The notes beneath the pieces were generated by a model. That model worked only from the letters and a program-made list of their open reading frames with translations. It searched no databases and was not told the DNA's origin. 64,000 nucleotides of DNA, from NCBI GenBank assembly GCA_033961575.1, contig CM066728.1:31434352-31498351 (forward strand), written 5' to 3'. Source of the DNA: Aselliscus stoliczkanus (lineage: Eukaryota; Chordata; Mammalia; Chiroptera; Hipposideridae). Shown here piece by piece: positions 32,801-44,740 of the stretch; position 1 is the stretch's first letter; each line of letters starts with the position of its first letter. The position numbers and the translations under genes are program-made.

Positions 32801-34320
32801 GAGTATTTTCAATTTCACTTAGCCTCACAAGCCATAAAAACATTCCTGCTGGGAGAAAACAACTAGAAATCAAAAGCTTAGAGAGGAATAAGAGGCTGTA
32901 GCAGAAAGGGCAGCGACTGATAATTACCCTGTAAAAACTCCAACAAATTTGAGCAAGGTTTGAAGCTGAGGAAGATGACAGAAACTGTAGGAACCTTCTC
33001 TGATAGGTTCTGTGCTCCCTCTTTTCAAAATGTTGAAACCTAAAATATGTAACTGCAAAGCCTGTTTTCCACTTAGAGTTAACTGGTAGAGGTCAGTGCA
33101 TTAGTTTGAGTAAAAGTATCTGCTAAAAGCCAAATACTACTTCTAAGCCAACAGGTTAGCTAATGGTGCTTAATCCTTGCTGGATCCTCAGGCTTATGTG
33201 TGGATTTGTCAGGGTATTTGTTACTACTCTTCACATCAGGTTCCCAATTACCTCTTAAGTGCTCTCTGTCATCCTTTCCCGAGTTGAAGACTCTTAATAG
33301 CTCTCAGCCTGGGCCATTCTCTGTCTTCCTCCCACTGGCTCCTCCTCACTGTCTGGCCTGAATACAGTCACAAATAATGCCCTTGTCCCATGATTCCTTC
33401 CACTCAGAATCTTCTATACTGAAGAAGCAGACATAACTCAGATGCTGCTGGGGGCATTCAGTTTTGTTTTGGGTGTTTTATACAATGGGAAAGGGCTAGG
33501 CAGAGTGCACAGGGAACCCGGAGGTCCTGTAATTCTTGCTAAAGCTCCGTGTCTTCATATGTCAAGTTTGCGTCAGAGCCCCTGCCCAGAGTGCCCCAAA
33601 GGTCATTCTCTCATGCAGGTTGGAATGAGATGACATAGTGAAAATGCTTTTGCAGGTTACAAAGTACTAGACAGCAGGGACGCTGTATGGGCCTCATTCT
33701 TCTAGGTCTGACCCGGGAGCCTGTGGGTTGGGTCTGCTATCACGGAGGGTTTTTGCATGACAAATAACATCAACCAACTCAATCTTACATAGGCAAAAAA
33801 TTACATTCAAGACTCAGGACAGAGAGCCAAAATACAGGTCTCAGGCAGAACTGAAAAGTGGACAGACTGGGGGCATGCTTTCATTTCCCCATCTGCAGTC
33901 CACTTTACTCTTTTCTCTCTCACCAGACATACTTCCTTTGCTCCTCAGCACAGTCTGTACAATGTGGCCATACCCACTTCTGAATTTACATGTGACCACT
34001 CCATCTGCCCACTGCTCTGAATTCCCCATACCACCACCTCAGGCTGATGGTGAAGCGTGAGTCAGGGGTCTCTCTAAACTTACCTACTAAAGCAGAGGTA
34101 AATGAACATGGCTGCCAGAAACACACTTCCTGTGCAGAAACCTAGAGTCCATCACAGAGTCTAGGGAGGTCCATGAGGGGAGAACAAATAACAAAAAAAC
34201 TTGAGCCTAAAGGAAGAGAATACAGAGACACCTAATGTGGTTCCAGGTCAAGGAGTCAGCATCTGATGAAAGACTGGTGGTGTGTCTGTTACACAGAGGT
34301 CCTAAACCCAATCCCCAGGA
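32801..34320. other. No recognisable gene
   Basis: Moderately GC-rich sequence. The open frames 33442-33633, 33841-34029 and 33875-34060 show no domain. Sequence near 33740-33830 may belong to an old LTR, but this cannot be supported. Confidence 0.3.
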
Positions 34321-34742
34321 ACTGACATTATCATAAACTCAGTGGCTTAAAACAATATAAATTTGATTCTCTCTGTTCTGGAGGTCAGAAGTCTAAAATC
34401 AAGGTGCTAGTAGAGTGGCATTCCCTCCAAAGGCTATAAGGCAGAATCCTTCCCTGCCTCTTCTAAATTCTGACAGCTCCAGATATCCCTTGACTTGTGC
34501 CCAAAACATTCCAGCCCTTTCCTCTATCTTCACATACCTTCCTCTCTTTTGTCGGTGTTTTCTCTTCTGTTTCTTATAAGGACACTGGTCATTGGATATA
34601 GAGCCTACTTGGATAATTCAGAATAGTTGCACTTCAATATCCTTAACTTTTAATCAAGACAACGTTTTTCCAAAATAAGGCCATATTCACAGGCTACAGG
34701 AGTGGACATCTCTTTTGGAAGGGCCACCATTCAACTCACTGT
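34320..34742 (-). mobile_element. MLT1/MST-like LTR, antisense
   Basis: 'ACTCAGTGGCTTAAAACAAT', 'CTGTTCTGGAGGTCAGAAGT', 'CTAAAATCAAGGTG', 'CTTATAAGGACACTGGTCAT', 'AAATAAGGCCATATTCACAG' and 'ACCATTCAACTCACTG' are the complement of an ERVL-MaLR LTR. No internal retroviral region is seen, so it is probably a solo LTR. Confidence 0.75.
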
Positions 34743-35125
34743 GTCATCTGTCTCCCTGACAAGTACGACTCACAGGCTCAGGGTTGATACTCCCAACATG
34801 AGGCAGAAGAGGAGTTTGTTGCCTGGGGCTTTTGATTGTAAAAAAACGAAAACGCCCAACAATAGGAGAGTGTAAGGCTACTGGGCCTCAGAGAGCCTCA
34901 TTGGTTCCAAGAACAGCATCAACAGCCTGGAGAGCAGCAGGCCTGATGGCCATGAGGACACATGTACAAAAAAGACTCACCTCAGGAACACCAAAATCAT
35001 AGCGAGCAAAATTGACCAAGCCAAGGGACTCCCCCCAAAAGAAAGTCTCATTATGATTATTGCCGGTCTGTTATTAACTTCCATAGGCTGGTGTTGTTCT
35101 AAGCCATCTTAGTTCCTAATATATA
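34743..35125. other. No recognisable gene or repeat
   Basis: No supported structure on either strand. Confidence 0.35.
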
Positions 35126-35262
35126 CAGAGGGTGCCAAAAAAAAAAAAAATGTATGCACATTTGAAGAAAGGAAAAAACTCTATTAAAATTGTAATCCTC
35201 AATATATACCGATAACAAAGATGAATACAAGTCCTGTGTATACATTTTTTTGGCACCCCCGG
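35126..35262. mobile_element. 137-bp mariner-type MITE or internally deleted element
   Basis: The ends CAGAGGGTGCCAAAAAAA and, from the right end complemented, CCGGGGGTGCCAAAAAAATG are inverted repeats flanked by TA (35124-35125 and 35263-35264). A Tc1/mariner-type element is the best reading. The two ends share an 'ATGTATRCACA' run next to the repeat. No coding capacity. Confidence 0.75.
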
Positions 35263-37229
35263 TATATATACATGAAATTCACATGTTTGAAATTAAAGTT
35301 TTCAGTTGCAATTATATTTTCTTCTAACTAGCTTGACATCAGAAATGAAATCACTGTAGTTTTTAAAAGGACATAAAAGTATTTTTCTAAAGGAAGCAAT
35401 ATATTTGTCCCCTAAAAACTCAGTGTATATTAGTTTCATTGAGTGATTTTTTTTCCTCAAAGAGAAGTAAAAGCAAATTCAATAGGCAAGAGATAAGCAG
35501 GCTTCAACGTGACCATCGACCATCGTTTATTACTAGCAGCCTGCTCTTTCAAGTCCCTGCGCAAACAACTGAAGGAGTACAAAGAACCAGGCCCATTAAC
35601 TTTGATCCCCATCCCACAAAAAGAGCTGAAAAATATTTGCATCTGAGGAAAACATGAATTGCATCTGAGTTCCAAGCAGGAGAATGGGGTGGCTAGAAAA
35701 TAGATTTTGCATCTTTCACAATTGTGCCCATTCAAGTTTTACTTGTTTAATCAAGATATAAAATATAACCAACAATATTTCTTGGTATGCTGAGTACAGA
35801 GATCTAGAAAAATTGTATTGTCTTCTTCATGGAGAAAAAAATAATCTTAACAGAAGACAGTGAAAAATGTGAGTTTTTCACAGTGAAATGTAAGTTTTTA
35901 GTTTAATATTTTCTTTTGCATTATCTTCACACAAACAACTGTGCGTTTTTTTAGTGTTTTTATGTAAATCCACTAAATATATGCAAACACCTGGCTATAA
36001 AACCTCACACTGAAAACAATCAAACTTCTTCCCTTTTCATCTTTGGGGGAACCAGACTGTAATGAGACTGATTGAGAAAGGTTCCTGACTTTAGTCCCAA
36101 CTCCATCTCTAATAGGCATACTATTAAAACTAAAACTCACATTTCTCTCACACCTTATCATTTTCAAAGTTCATCCTCTCACAAAATCCCATCTAACATG
36201 AGAAAGCAATTTCCAGCATTCCTTCTCATTGTAATGCCTCGGTTTATAACTTCGGGAAGTCACAGTTCATTACCTGGGATCACAGTGTATAATCCCAGCG
36301 GAGCAGTTTGACTCCAAACAGCTGCCGTATCTCATCACATTCAAGACCAGGAAGGGGACTGTGAGTGACTAGGATTTGGAGTGGAAATAGGGGAGGTATT
36401 GGAGAAGCCCTGGAGGGCATGACAGGGAGTCCAGGTGGGAACCCAGAAAGAATGATCCAAGAAGCAGAAGAGATTCCCACTCAGCAATGGTCATCAGGAC
36501 TGAGCACTGCATTTGGCCAACATCATCCACTCATAAGCCTCCCTCACAATCTGGTCATAACCACGTACCTACTCTCCCACAGTAAGTACTTAGAAGAAAT
36601 CTATTTCAAGTAAATGTTATTTAAATAAAGTTTTCTTTAAAAACAAATTTATCATTGTGTCTGTAAATGGAAAAATAGGACCACCTGCCATCAATGGAAG
36701 GTAACCAAAATAATAATTGAAACAATGCTGTTAAATATTAACCAGTATGGTTTTTCCAGAGAAGGCCTTTAGCCTGAGGTCAGCTCTTTTTGTAAAAAAG
36801 AATTAGTAAGTGTTAGAGAGTATGCAAGATATAAGCACAAGGCACAAACTTTCTACTGGATTAATATGGAAAAATTCAAAGACAATTGAAAGTGACTCTG
36901 CCCATCTATGGCCCATCAGTGGTAGTCCCTAATCACGACCTGGGAAAATCCAGATTTACCATTAAGAAGTGTGTCAGGATGTAGCAAGATTCGTACACTT
37001 AACATCAATAATAGGCCACCAAGCCTGAGGATAAGGAGGGCTCAAGAACAAGGGAGGGGCCTGGTTTGCAGGAAAATGCAAAGAAGGTAGCAAAATAGGC
37101 AACAGGGAGGGTTCCAGTGCTAAACTAGAGTACATACCAGATCTCCAGCATAATTTGCTACATGTTGCTATATGCTGTATACTATACAGATTGCATAAGG
37201 CTATACTTAAGAGGCTTGATACTAGAGCT
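35263..37229. other. Single-copy-looking stretch, no recognisable gene
   Basis: The open frames 35439-35657 (+), 35457-35735 (-), 36072-36311 (+), 36280-36480 (-) and 36365-36613 (+) overlap and have no domain signature. The part around 35440-35700 has balanced composition and could be conserved noncoding DNA, but nothing proves it. Confidence 0.3.
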
Positions 37230-37440
37230 GGTACCTAGGATTAAATCCTTTTACCGCCAGTTCCCAGCTCCATGACCATGGATGAGTTACCTTCTAAATC
37301 ATAGTTTTCTCATCTAAAAATTCATCTGGACACAGGCATAGTACTGGGATCTATCTCACAGGATTATTAGGATTAAGTGAGGAAATACATGTAAGAGGCA
37401 ATAAAGAGAACCTGCTAAATAGTAAGCAGGATATCAGTGT
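37230..37440 (+). repeat. MIR
   Basis: 'GATGAGTTACCTTCTAAATC', 'ATAGTTTTCTCATCTAAAAA', 'CTCACAGGATTATTAGGATT' and 'AAGTGAGGAAATACATGTAA' follow the MIR consensus. Confidence 0.7.
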
Positions 37441-37445
37441 TTGCT

Positions 37446-37945
37446 AGGTGTGGTAGCCAAAATAAAGCCCGCCCTCCCCCCCCAAAGACACCTACATCCT
37501 AATCTCTGGAACCTGTAAATACCTTAGGTGGAAAAAGGGACTTTGATGTCATTCAGGTTAAGGCCCCTGAGATGGGAAGATCGTCCTAGATTATCTAATT
37601 ATATGGGTTCTTCAGAGAGCCTTTCCTAGCTGAGGTCAGGGTAGAAGGGAAATGTAACAATGAAAGAAAGGTCAAAAGGAGGCAACACTGATGGATTTGA
37701 AGATTGAAGGAGCCACAAGCCAAGGAATGTGGGTGGTCTCTAGAAGCTGGAGAGAGCAAGGAAACTAGTTCTGCTCTAGAGTCCCCAGAAAAGAACGCGG
37801 CCCTGCCGACCTACTGTTTTACTGTTCCAGGGAGAATCATGTTAGACTTCTAACCTACAGAACTGTAAAGTAATGACTGTGTATTGTTTCAAGTGACAAA
37901 ATTTGTGGTAATTTGTTACAGCAGCAATAAAAAATGAATACATTA
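37446..37945 (+). mobile_element. MLT1-type (ERVL-MaLR) LTR
   Basis: 'ACACCTACATCCTAATCTCT', 'GGAACCTGTAAATACCTTAG', 'GGACTTTGATGTCATTCAGG', 'TTATCTAATTATATGGGTTC', 'AGTGACAAAATTTGTGGTAA' and 'TTTGTTACAGCAGCAATAAA' are the ordered landmarks of an MLT1 LTR. No internal region is attached, so it is likely a solo LTR. Confidence 0.88.
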
Positions 37946-38451
37946 TGATGACTACAAGGAGAGGGGTTGAACTCAGCTATATGGCAAAAGCCTAATAACT
38001 AGAACTGAGACATAATCAGGCTGAGTACCATGAGTACAGACTATAACTTCTCCACTCTCCCTGGCATTTAAGGGAATCAGTCTCAAATCCAGAGGCAAGA
38101 CCAGGCCTTCACATGAAGGTCAAGTGGCTTTGGTAGTGGGGGTTAGTGTCAATGCTATGTGTTTAAAACTTTTTTTCCTCCTGAACACAGAGGAAAACTA
38201 TGTGTTCTGTGTTCTATCTGCAGTGGATCTAGATGTTTTCTATCTGCCTTTTGAACAATAGACATGAAGAAAAGAGAAGTTTGCCACTTCCATGGACCCA
38301 AAAACATCCCAAATAATCTCCCATGATCTCCTGGCGCAAGATGCTATAACCACACAGTCAGAGGCAGAAGCACTGAGATCCCACGGTATACACTTAGAGA
38401 ACAGATGCCTCAGAAGACCTGCCAACCTACTTCCAACTGTCACTTGAGCCA

Positions 38452-38482
<31 letters not shown>

Positions 38483-40354
38483 TTTAATTGTATGGGAGGA
38501 GTATGTTCTTTTCTTATAATAGTTAGAATTACTTAGACTCATACAAGTATAGTACCAGAGAAAGGCAAACAGCATTATGCTTCTTGCATAAGCCTTGTCC
38601 AAGGAATAGCTGGAGAACACAGGGACAAGGTAAGGACATGGTGACTTCTGATTTGTGAGCTGTCTGCCCTGCCCCAGCGACTTATCAGGCATTCAGCAGC
38701 CACCCCCTATCTTGGCCACCTATACTGTTAGTGATAAATTTTCAAGACAGGGATACCATAGCTCTTTAGCCCCTCTAAGAACATCACAGACCTTGATTTA
38801 GATACTACACAGCAACAAAGAGAAGGATCAATCTTAGCAAACCTAGTTGGTTTCCTTCTATGACAGCATGACAGCCTCCATAAACAATAAGTGTAATCTG
38901 ATTTTACATCTCATAGGATCCTTTCTATCACAAAATAGGTTAAGGGTGGCCCAACTACAATCTTGTTGGTATGACCAACTGACCTGAGGTTTGCACTAAA
39001 AAAGTAAATACCGAGGCAAGGAGATCAGCCTGGGTTTCTCCCAGGTGCGTGAACCGTATCAGCAATGCCACTCACGAGGGGACATCTGACTTTAAATATA
39101 CTAAGTAAGTAACAGTAGAGAAGGTATGTGTATCTAGCAAAAATCTTTGAAGATGCTGCCTATGAAAGACTGAAATAGAGACAACAATGCTTCCCATAAA
39201 AGACAGCAAAATTTTTCTCATAAAATTTTCAGATACTATTTGATTAATTTTGATAGTTAGGACTCTAGAATGACAGAAAATATTTCAAATGGCAATAATA
39301 ATTGATGAATTTCAGTATGAGTAAGTGTAAAGGAATACCTAAGGACAAATACCCACGATGCAAATAGAAGAGTAGGACATAAAGGCCAGGCAGAAGTCTA
39401 GGTCGACAAGATCTAAAGGGTCACAGTGGACTAAAAATCACAGCAAGAGTGGGAGGAAGAATGGGTATTATAGTATGTGAATGAATGTGCAGCTCCTTTT
39501 AGATCCTTCTGCTCCAGACTTGTAAAAGGAAATGCTGATACCCATGGCAAGAATTCAAAGTTGGGAACAGGGATGTTAGGCCACCAAGGACCACTGAAGA
39601 GAAAGGAGAACTGGAAATCCATGAGTGGCCCTGGTAACAATTTTTCTTATCTTTTTTAGAGTTGGAGGCAGGAGGGCAGAAAGAAGGCAGCCAGTGTCAT
39701 ACAGTTGAGGAGGCCATTCAGGACACTGTTACAGGCAGCAGGAAGATGGTAGAAAACCAATCCCAGAGATGTCCCAGCCATTGTCACCATGTCCCCATAT
39801 GTGTAAAACCGGCGACCGATTAATGTTCAGAGGGTGGGAGTTGAGGAAATACCACGAGTGCTAAGACCCTCCTCCTAGAGTAATAATGGCAATTGAGTAT
39901 GGACATGAGTCAGAAACTTACCCCAAGAAGGGAGCCGATCGTCATGGTGATGGTGCTGGAGAGAGGGTGGAATGGGAGGAAAGCATTGCCCCTGACCGCA
40001 CACAAAAAAGGGGTAAAGCTGTAAAATACCTGCATCCCCTGCTCAAGAGGAGCCTAATGGCCCCATCTGGATAAAACAGAGTTACCACTGAGATACAGTC
40101 ATCCTCAGAAGATACAGGTGTTTCTGAAGGAAAAAAGTATGCGTTCCTTTAAACAGTAGACATGGCCTTCCTTTATCATATCCTAACAATGTTTTCCCTG
40201 TGTAATTTGTGTAACTCCATTATGAGGTATCTGCGGGATTTTTCGGTCAGTTAAATACTATATGCAAATGCCATCAAAATGTAATTAGCAGTAAATTAGA
40301 AGTGGCCATGGAATGGAAATTGGTGTGAGAATAACATGATCCCTGATTTGTAAT
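37946..40354. other. Unassigned; (TA)n tract
   Basis: A TA microsatellite followed by poly-T lies at 38452-38485; it causes the I-Y run in the open frame 38240-38692 (-). The frames at 39431-39659 and 39886-40074 overlap on opposite strands or lack domains. No gene recognised. Confidence 0.35.
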
Positions 40355-40605
40355 AGCTACCATTTGTTGAGTGCTTCCTGGGTACCAGGCAGCGTACCAA
40401 GGACTCAAAGTTAGCACCTAATGGCATTTAGTCCTCACAGACAATCACATAGCTACATACCACTTTCCCTCAATTTATAAATAAAGGAGTTGAGGCACAG
40501 AGAAATCTAAAGTAACCTCTTCCAACTCAGTCAGCCAGTAAGCCACAGGCTAGGTCCAGTCCAGGTTCCTCTGGTTCAAAAGTCAGGGACTTAACCACTG
40601 AACTG
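40355..40605 (-). repeat. MIR, near full length
   Basis: 'CATTTGTTGAGTGCTTCCTG', 'GGTACCAGGCAGCGTACCAA', 'CATTTAGTCCTCACAGACAA', 'AAAGGAGTTGAGGCACAGAG' and 'GGACTTAACCACTGAACTGG' run through the whole MIR on the complement strand. Confidence 0.85.
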
Positions 40606-40779
40606 GCTGGTTATCCCCAGTCCCATCACCATGGTGTTAGGCAGGTAGAGAGGTTTTGTCCTTTCTCCCCAGTGCCCCATTGCTCTTAATGGGCTTTAGA
40701 GTATTCCTAGAAAAGTCATATGATAATGGGAAAAATATTATGCCTTCAACAAATGAACTCTACAACATTCCACAGCAGT

Positions 40780-40975
40780 AGAGCACAGAAGCTAAAAGTA
40801 TGGGTCTACCAGCTCTAAGACCTGGGGAAAAGTAACTTTGTGGTCTTCCAATCTATATCTGTAAAATAGGGATAATGAGAAAAGTACTTATCTCATAGGC
40901 TGTTGAGATGATTGAAAGGTTCATCTATCACATGGAAAGCACTCAGTAAGTTAAGGTGTTATTATTTTCACAATC
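40780..40975 (+). repeat. MIR
   Basis: 'AGCACAGAAGCTAAAAGTAT', 'TATCTGTAAAATAGGGATAA', 'TACTTATCTCATAGGCTGTT' and 'ACATGGAAAGCACTCAGTAA' follow the MIR consensus in sense orientation. Confidence 0.78.
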
Positions 40976-41489
40976 ATCAAATCAATGCTTATTGCTACTC
41001 AAGGACATAGATTCTATTCAGCTACTTGGAATTCCTGGGGCCTTTACCTGAAGACTATTTCAAGAGTGTCCCTCAATACTATCACCTTTTCCCTTAATTA
41101 GGAGAAGGCTAGCCATATAATCATTTTCCTTTGTGTCTCTGAACAGCCCTTCTCAAATATATCTTTACTCTTCTCTAATATTTCCTGCCCCAAAACTAGG
41201 ATCAGGCGCTCTAGTCACCTATGCATTGCAGTGGAGTTTAAAAGAAGCATATATTGCAGCCCTCATATCTCTATTTTAAATCTCAGGTTAGCTTCCAAGA
41301 TTTCAGCCCACATTCAGCACCCCACCTACTCATTGCTCCTCACTGCATTTGTGCCCTTGATTGAATAAGTCAATCTCATCCACTCAACTGAGGCAAGTCC
41401 ATGTGTTATTCTTCTTTGTTCTTTCCCCATTACTCTGTCTCCTCACCCCAAAAGGTATTCCATAGGCAGTATTTGTCAGCAAGTGATTT
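40976..41489. other. No recognisable gene or repeat
   Basis: No supported structure. Confidence 0.35.
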
Positions 41490-42020
41490 TTTAAAATCAG
41501 TGAGTGGCACGATTTCAGGGCTCCCCAAGACCACCCTCAGGTTCAGTGATTTGCTATAGGGACTCACAAAGCTCAGCATATAGACATCAGCGGAAAGATA
41601 CAAAGTGAAATCAGCAGAGGGAAAAGGCACATGGGGTTAAGTCCAGAGGAAACCAGGTGCAAGCTTCCCAGAGTTCTCTCCCAGTAGAGTCATACAAGAT
41701 GTGCTTAATTCCTCCAGCAATGAATTATGATAACACCTGCCAAGTGTTATCTACCAAGTAAGCGCTACAGTCTCAGCATCTAGGTTTTGTTGGGAGGCTG
41801 GCCACATAGGCACCCTCTACCTGGCACATGTCAGACTCCCAAAAAGAAAGATGGTCAGCATAAACCATATTATCCCCACAGCCTAGACACATTCAACCAC
41901 CCCTATTTAGGAAAGGCTTCATATCAATGTAGGGAACTGTTTACAGTCAAGTTTCCAGATATCAGCCAAGGGCCAACCTTCTAAGAATGACAGTCTCAGG
42001 CCTGACTATGTTAACCTCTT
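41490..42020. mobile_element. Ancient ERV LTR, probably solo
   Basis: The ordered landmarks 'GTTCAGTGATTTGCTATAGG', 'GACTCACAAAGCTCAGCATA', 'AAAGGCACATGGGGTTAAGT', 'AAGCTTCCCAGAGTTCTCTC', 'TGCTTAATTCCTCCAGCAAT' and 'GACTATGTTAACCTCTTTCA' match a mammalian endogenous retrovirus LTR that I know by sight but cannot name safely. Ends are approximate. The small open frames here (41430 -, 41787 +) belong to it. Confidence 0.55.
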
Positions 42021-42102
42021 TCAGCACAAGCAAAATTAAACACGAAATCTTGAATGTTTCTTTCCGTGTCATGGAGTTCTCCTTTCTAGCAGTTGTCTAT
42101 AA

Positions 42103-42336
42103 CAGGGGTCAGCAAACTGTGGCCCGCGAGCCACATGCGGCTCTTTGGGTATGTACATGTGGCTCTGAAGTAAAATTGAAAATGAAAACAAAACTATCAT
42201 AGTTTTATTTATAAAATTTTTAAAGGATATTATTCACATAATGGTGGTTTCATTTGTTTTATGGCTCTCAAATAATTTTTAAATTGCTGTGAGCAACAGG
42301 ATTGGCTCTTCCGTCTCAAAAGTTTGCCGACCTCTG
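42103..42336. mobile_element. 234-bp non-autonomous hAT transposon
   Basis: The terminal inverted repeat is CAGGGGTCAGCAAACT at the left; the complement of the right end is CAGAGGTCGGCAAACT. It is flanked by 8-bp target duplications GTCTATAA (42095-42102) and GCCTATAA (42337-42344), one mismatch, as expected for hAT. Near both ends it carries a 'GGCTCT' motif. It has no coding capacity, so it must have been moved by a partner transposase. Confidence 0.9.
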
Positions 42337-42344
42337 GCCTATAA

Positions 42345-42790
42345 CAATATGAGGAGATCACAAGAACTTGGTACTAATGATGATTGAAACACAATCATTC
42401 ACTTATAGAAATTAATGAAAATTCAAGTCCATCCTAGAATATTGGCACTTTAACCTGCTTTCTGCTAAAATTTCTTTTACAGGAGAGAAAGAGTCTCAGG
42501 CACAATCAATGCCCTGGGATTTGTCCTGGAAAGGTCATCACATTTCCCATTTGCTACAGAAAAGTTTTAAAAGCCTATCTACTCCAGATTCCCAATAAAG
42601 AAATTTGGAAACTGAGGTCCAAGAAACATAGTTCTCATTCTCAGGAGGCAGCCAGCTAATAAGGGGTAGACAGGTAGGAACATAGATGTTACCTATAGAC
42701 CTTAAGGCAGCCTTTGATTGCTAGATCTTTCCTTATTTTTATTACAGAGAATGGCTGTTTTATTTTTGTCTTTCATGGTCTCTTTATGAT
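42345..42790. other. No recognisable gene or repeat
   Basis: No supported structure on either strand. Confidence 0.35.
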
Positions 42791-42799
42791 GGCTTCCTA

Positions 42800-43280
42800 G
42801 AACTTTTTTTTTTAAGTCAACTAATATTTGACAAGGAAGCCAAGAATACGCAATTGGGAAAAAGATAGTCTCTTCAATAAATAGTGTTAAGAAAACTGGA
42901 TAACCAACTGTGGGGAAAAATGAAATTGGAAGCCTATCTTAATCCACTTACACACACATACACACACACACACACAAAAAAAACGAGCTGAAAATGAATT
43001 AGACTTACATTTAAGACCCAAAATCATAAAACTCCTAAAAGAAAACAAAAGGGAAAAGCTCTTTGATGTTGGCCTCAGCAGTGATTTCAGGATGTGACAC
43101 CAAAAGCACAAGCAACAAAAGCAAAAATAAACGAGTGGGACTACATCAAACTAAAAGTTCCTGCACAGCAAAAGAAACAATCCAACAATAACAACAAAAA
43201 TAAACAAGAAATTTACGAAATGGGGAGAAAATGTTTACAAGTCATATATCTGATAAGAGGCTAATATCCAAAATACTTAC
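42800..43280 (+). mobile_element. L1 ORF2 fragment
   Basis: 'ATATTTGACAAGGAAGCCAA', 'TCTCTTCAATAAATAGTGTT', 'TAAAACTCCTAAAAGAAAAC', 'GTGGGACTACATCAAACTAA' and 'CTGATAAGAGGCTAATATCC' are in L1 ORF2 order. A CA microsatellite has grown inside at 42950-42976. It stops abruptly at the LTR. Confidence 0.85.
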
Positions 43281-43652
43281 TGTTCAAAACAAAACAACAG
43301 GCCCAAAGTGGAGCCACTTGTGCTAAGCTACACATCACCAAGCTGAGACTTAATTTCTCCCAGAAATGCAATCTTAAATCAGTCAATGAGGAATCACCTG
43401 ATCGTCACTGGTTAGGATACCAGCCTGATAGACCCCTGCCATCCCCTAAAGAAATCTTCTAATAACCAGCTCATTGTTTTTGCTTAGTATAACTTGCTTG
43501 GTGTCACTCCCTTCTGCCTACAAAAAGTCTTTCATTTTGTACAGCTCCTGAGAGCTCCTTTCTATCTGCTCGACTGGATACTGCCTGGTTCAAATCAAGT
43601 TTTGCTCAAATAAACTCAAGATTTTTACTGTGCCTCAGTTTATCTTTTAACA
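43281..43652 (+). mobile_element. ERV1-like LTR inserted in L1
   Basis: It starts with TG at 43281, right where L1 sequence stops, and ends with CA at 43652. A polyadenylation signal AATAAA lies at 43609-43614, about 40 bp before the end, a normal layout for a gammaretrovirus-class LTR. A TATA-like element is less clear (near 43515). The L1 does not visibly resume after 43652, so sequence beyond may be internal retroviral DNA or an unrelated rearrangement. Confidence 0.55.
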
Positions 43653-44740
43653 GTTCCAGTGTCAGGAGAGGGAATTGAAGGAAACTGCAGATAGGCTCCA
43701 GGTGCAAAAAGCAACCAGGCAGAGGTACCTCTGAGCCCCTTGAGTTGACTGCTTTCTTGCTGCGTCTGAAGATGGTGGGTAAATCCATCTCAGGTCCTAG
43801 ATGAAGTTTTGTGTTATGAGCATTCAGACGCTATGCATTTCTTTTTCCTGTCTAGGTCCTCGACAAGCCTGACTTAAGCTGAATTCACTCCATTGTGAAG
43901 CTTCGGGTTAATAAAATTGTTTTAAGGGTAAACAACAGGTTAACCTTACCAATAATAATCTCGGATTACAGTGGCTCCAGTGGAGAACTTTTAACCTAGA
44001 TAAGCTTATCCATTTCCGAAGTGCCCTAGAGAAAAAGAGGCCTCAGCCAAGTACTCACCATGAAGTTCAGCGGGAAAATTATTTTTCCTTCTTTACAATT
44101 TCTGGAGACCAGAATAAGACCTGTTGGGAACACCCTACTCACGCAAAAGCCTAGATACGGGACCCTGGGAAAACTGGCAAAGCCAACAAAGGGTGAGTTC
44201 TTATCAAAGTCAGCTATCTTAGAGCTCGGTCTGTAGAGCCCCATGGAGCATGGAAGGTAAAATTTCATTTTGTCTTTTTCTTTCCAAATTCAGATTACCA
44301 GGAAAAAAACAATTGTATGAATTACATCTTTGAACTGTGACTTGTGAATTTGCTTTTGGGTACCCAGTGTTAGTCTATCCATCCTTTCTCAGGGACAGAA
44401 TGTATTGCCTTGTTTGTCTTATACTTTGTGTCCTGAGAAGTTTGCTTGACATATCAGATTGGAGGCCCTCAAAATATGTCCAGACAGAAATGTAGGTTGC
44501 ACTTCATTCATGGCTACATTCCTGCTGATTGCTGCCAGCTCTCAGGGGAATTGTCTAAGTCTTCCTATCTTTTGCTTATCTTTGGAAATAGCTTTGGATC
44601 TTGGGAGGGTGGTATCTTTTGCATCCTTTTTGGGGCTACGTCTCGCATGCATGGGGCTATTCAGTACTGCCAGGGATATTTACTGTTCATCCTTCCATAA
44701 ACCCGCCAAGATATTTGTAAGGATTTTATTGAAGCAGAAC
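43653..44740. other. Possible eroded ERV leader or unassigned DNA
   Basis: It follows the LTR directly, but no primer binding site, gag, pol or env segment could be recognised. The open frames 44026-44268 (-) and 44446-44743 (+) show no retroviral motif. Confidence 0.25.

Noticed and set aside
43653..44740. Internal region of a retrovirus after the LTR at 43281
   Set aside because: No primer binding site, gag, pol or env motif could be seen, so the call is left open.
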